64,000 bases of DNA from Malaciobacter halophilus (GTDB lineage: Bacteria > Campylobacterota > Campylobacteria > Campylobacterales > Arcobacteraceae). The DNA lies in the NCBI RefSeq assembly GCF_002837275.1, contig NZ_NXIF01000027.1, forward strand, positions 62,001 to 126,000. The letters are read 5' to 3'. Numbering within the stretch: the first letter of the stretch is position 1; each line of letters opens with the position of its first letter. The translations under genes and the position numbers were made by a program. Below the pieces are notes generated by a model that was not told the DNA's origin, searched no databases, and worked only from the letters and a program-made list of their open reading frames with translations. Below, in pieces: positions 63,747 through 64,000 of the stretch.

Positions 63747-64000
63747 ATGAAAATGACTGGCGCAAAGATGGTTATTGAATCATTACACCAAGAAGGGGTA
63801 AAAACTGTATTTGGTTACCCTGGAGGCGCTATTATGAATGTCTATGATGAGATATATAAGCAAAACTATTTTGAACATATATTAAATAGACATGAACAAG
63901 CATCTATACACGCAGCAGAAGGTTACGCAAGATCAACAGGAAAAGTTGGTGTTGCAATAGTTACAAGTGGACCAGGATTTACAAATGCCGTAACGGGTCT
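63747..64000 (+). CDS. ilvB: Acetolactate synthase large subunit (partial, runs off right edge)
   Basis: First common enzyme of valine, leucine and isoleucine synthesis. The visible 84 codons start [19 protein letters not shown], followed by [14 protein letters not shown], the thiamine-diphosphate glutamate in [16 protein letters not shown] and [13 protein letters not shown], all diagnostic of the large subunit. GAGGGAG lies 8-9 bases before the ATG. The rest, and the ilvH small-subunit gene expected after it, lie outside the window. Confidence 0.93.
   Translation, partial: MKMTGAKMVIESLHQEGVKTVFGYPGGAIMNVYDEIYKQNYFEHILNRHEQASIHAAEGYARSTGKVGVAIVTSGPGFTNAVTG

Overview
The window is a 64 kb chromosomal segment of very low GC, gene-dense and mostly operonic. 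The gene content points to Campylobacterota, most likely Arcobacter in the broad sense: many sensor kinases with an AHQWRQPLS core, a CJM1_0395-type metalloprotease, a Lys-rich TonB, APH-type homoserine kinase, PutA beside a liv operon, and promoters with a TATAAT -10 box but no clear -35. The genus is inferred from protein character, not from a database search. I saw no rRNA, tRNA, CRISPR array or complete insertion sequence.

Layout. 1-1.6 kb: an adenine DNA methyltransferase running off the left edge, then gene-poor DNA with a decayed reading frame, the only clearly accessory part. 1.6-8 kb: aroE, pgeF, malic enzyme, purU, trmL and a Na/phosphate cotransporter. 8-13.4 kb: a two-component system, exbB-exbD-tonB and a chemotaxis receptor. 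13.5-19.1 kb: small membrane proteins, a probable small RNA, and a cluster (MacB/FtsX-type ABC transporter, CPFC membrane protein, NosL-like protein, SafE-like protein) that looks like a metal or thiol handling system. 19.5-24.9 kb: homoserine kinase and a btuBFDC-like uptake operon whose permease gene is frameshifted. 24.9-42.6 kb: housekeeping genes, two large sensor kinases, Ste24-type protease, rmuC, transporters, moeA and an orphan response regulator. 42.7-51.8 kb: a ribbon-helix-helix gene with a repeated palindromic operator and an unknown partner, then livKHMGF, a folded intergenic element and putA. 51.9-55.3 kb: the ATP-grasp / 7TM-transglutaminase / retropepsin trio. 55.5-64 kb: antiporter, a second folded intergenic element, ttcA, DUF523, PagL-like protein, trxC, small flagellar-type genes, a diguanylate cyclase, pssA, ppx, a flagellin-like gene and the start of ilvB.

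How the genes work together. The TonB system can energise the BtuB-like receptor. The liv system imports branched-chain amino acids next to a proline catabolic enzyme, fitting a lifestyle based on amino and organic acids (malic enzyme, PurU). The best candidates for undescribed biology are the RHH/219-aa module with its operator, the folded elements before putA and ttcA, the terminator-bounded small transcript at 14.75-14.85 kb, and the NosL/CPFC/ABC cluster.
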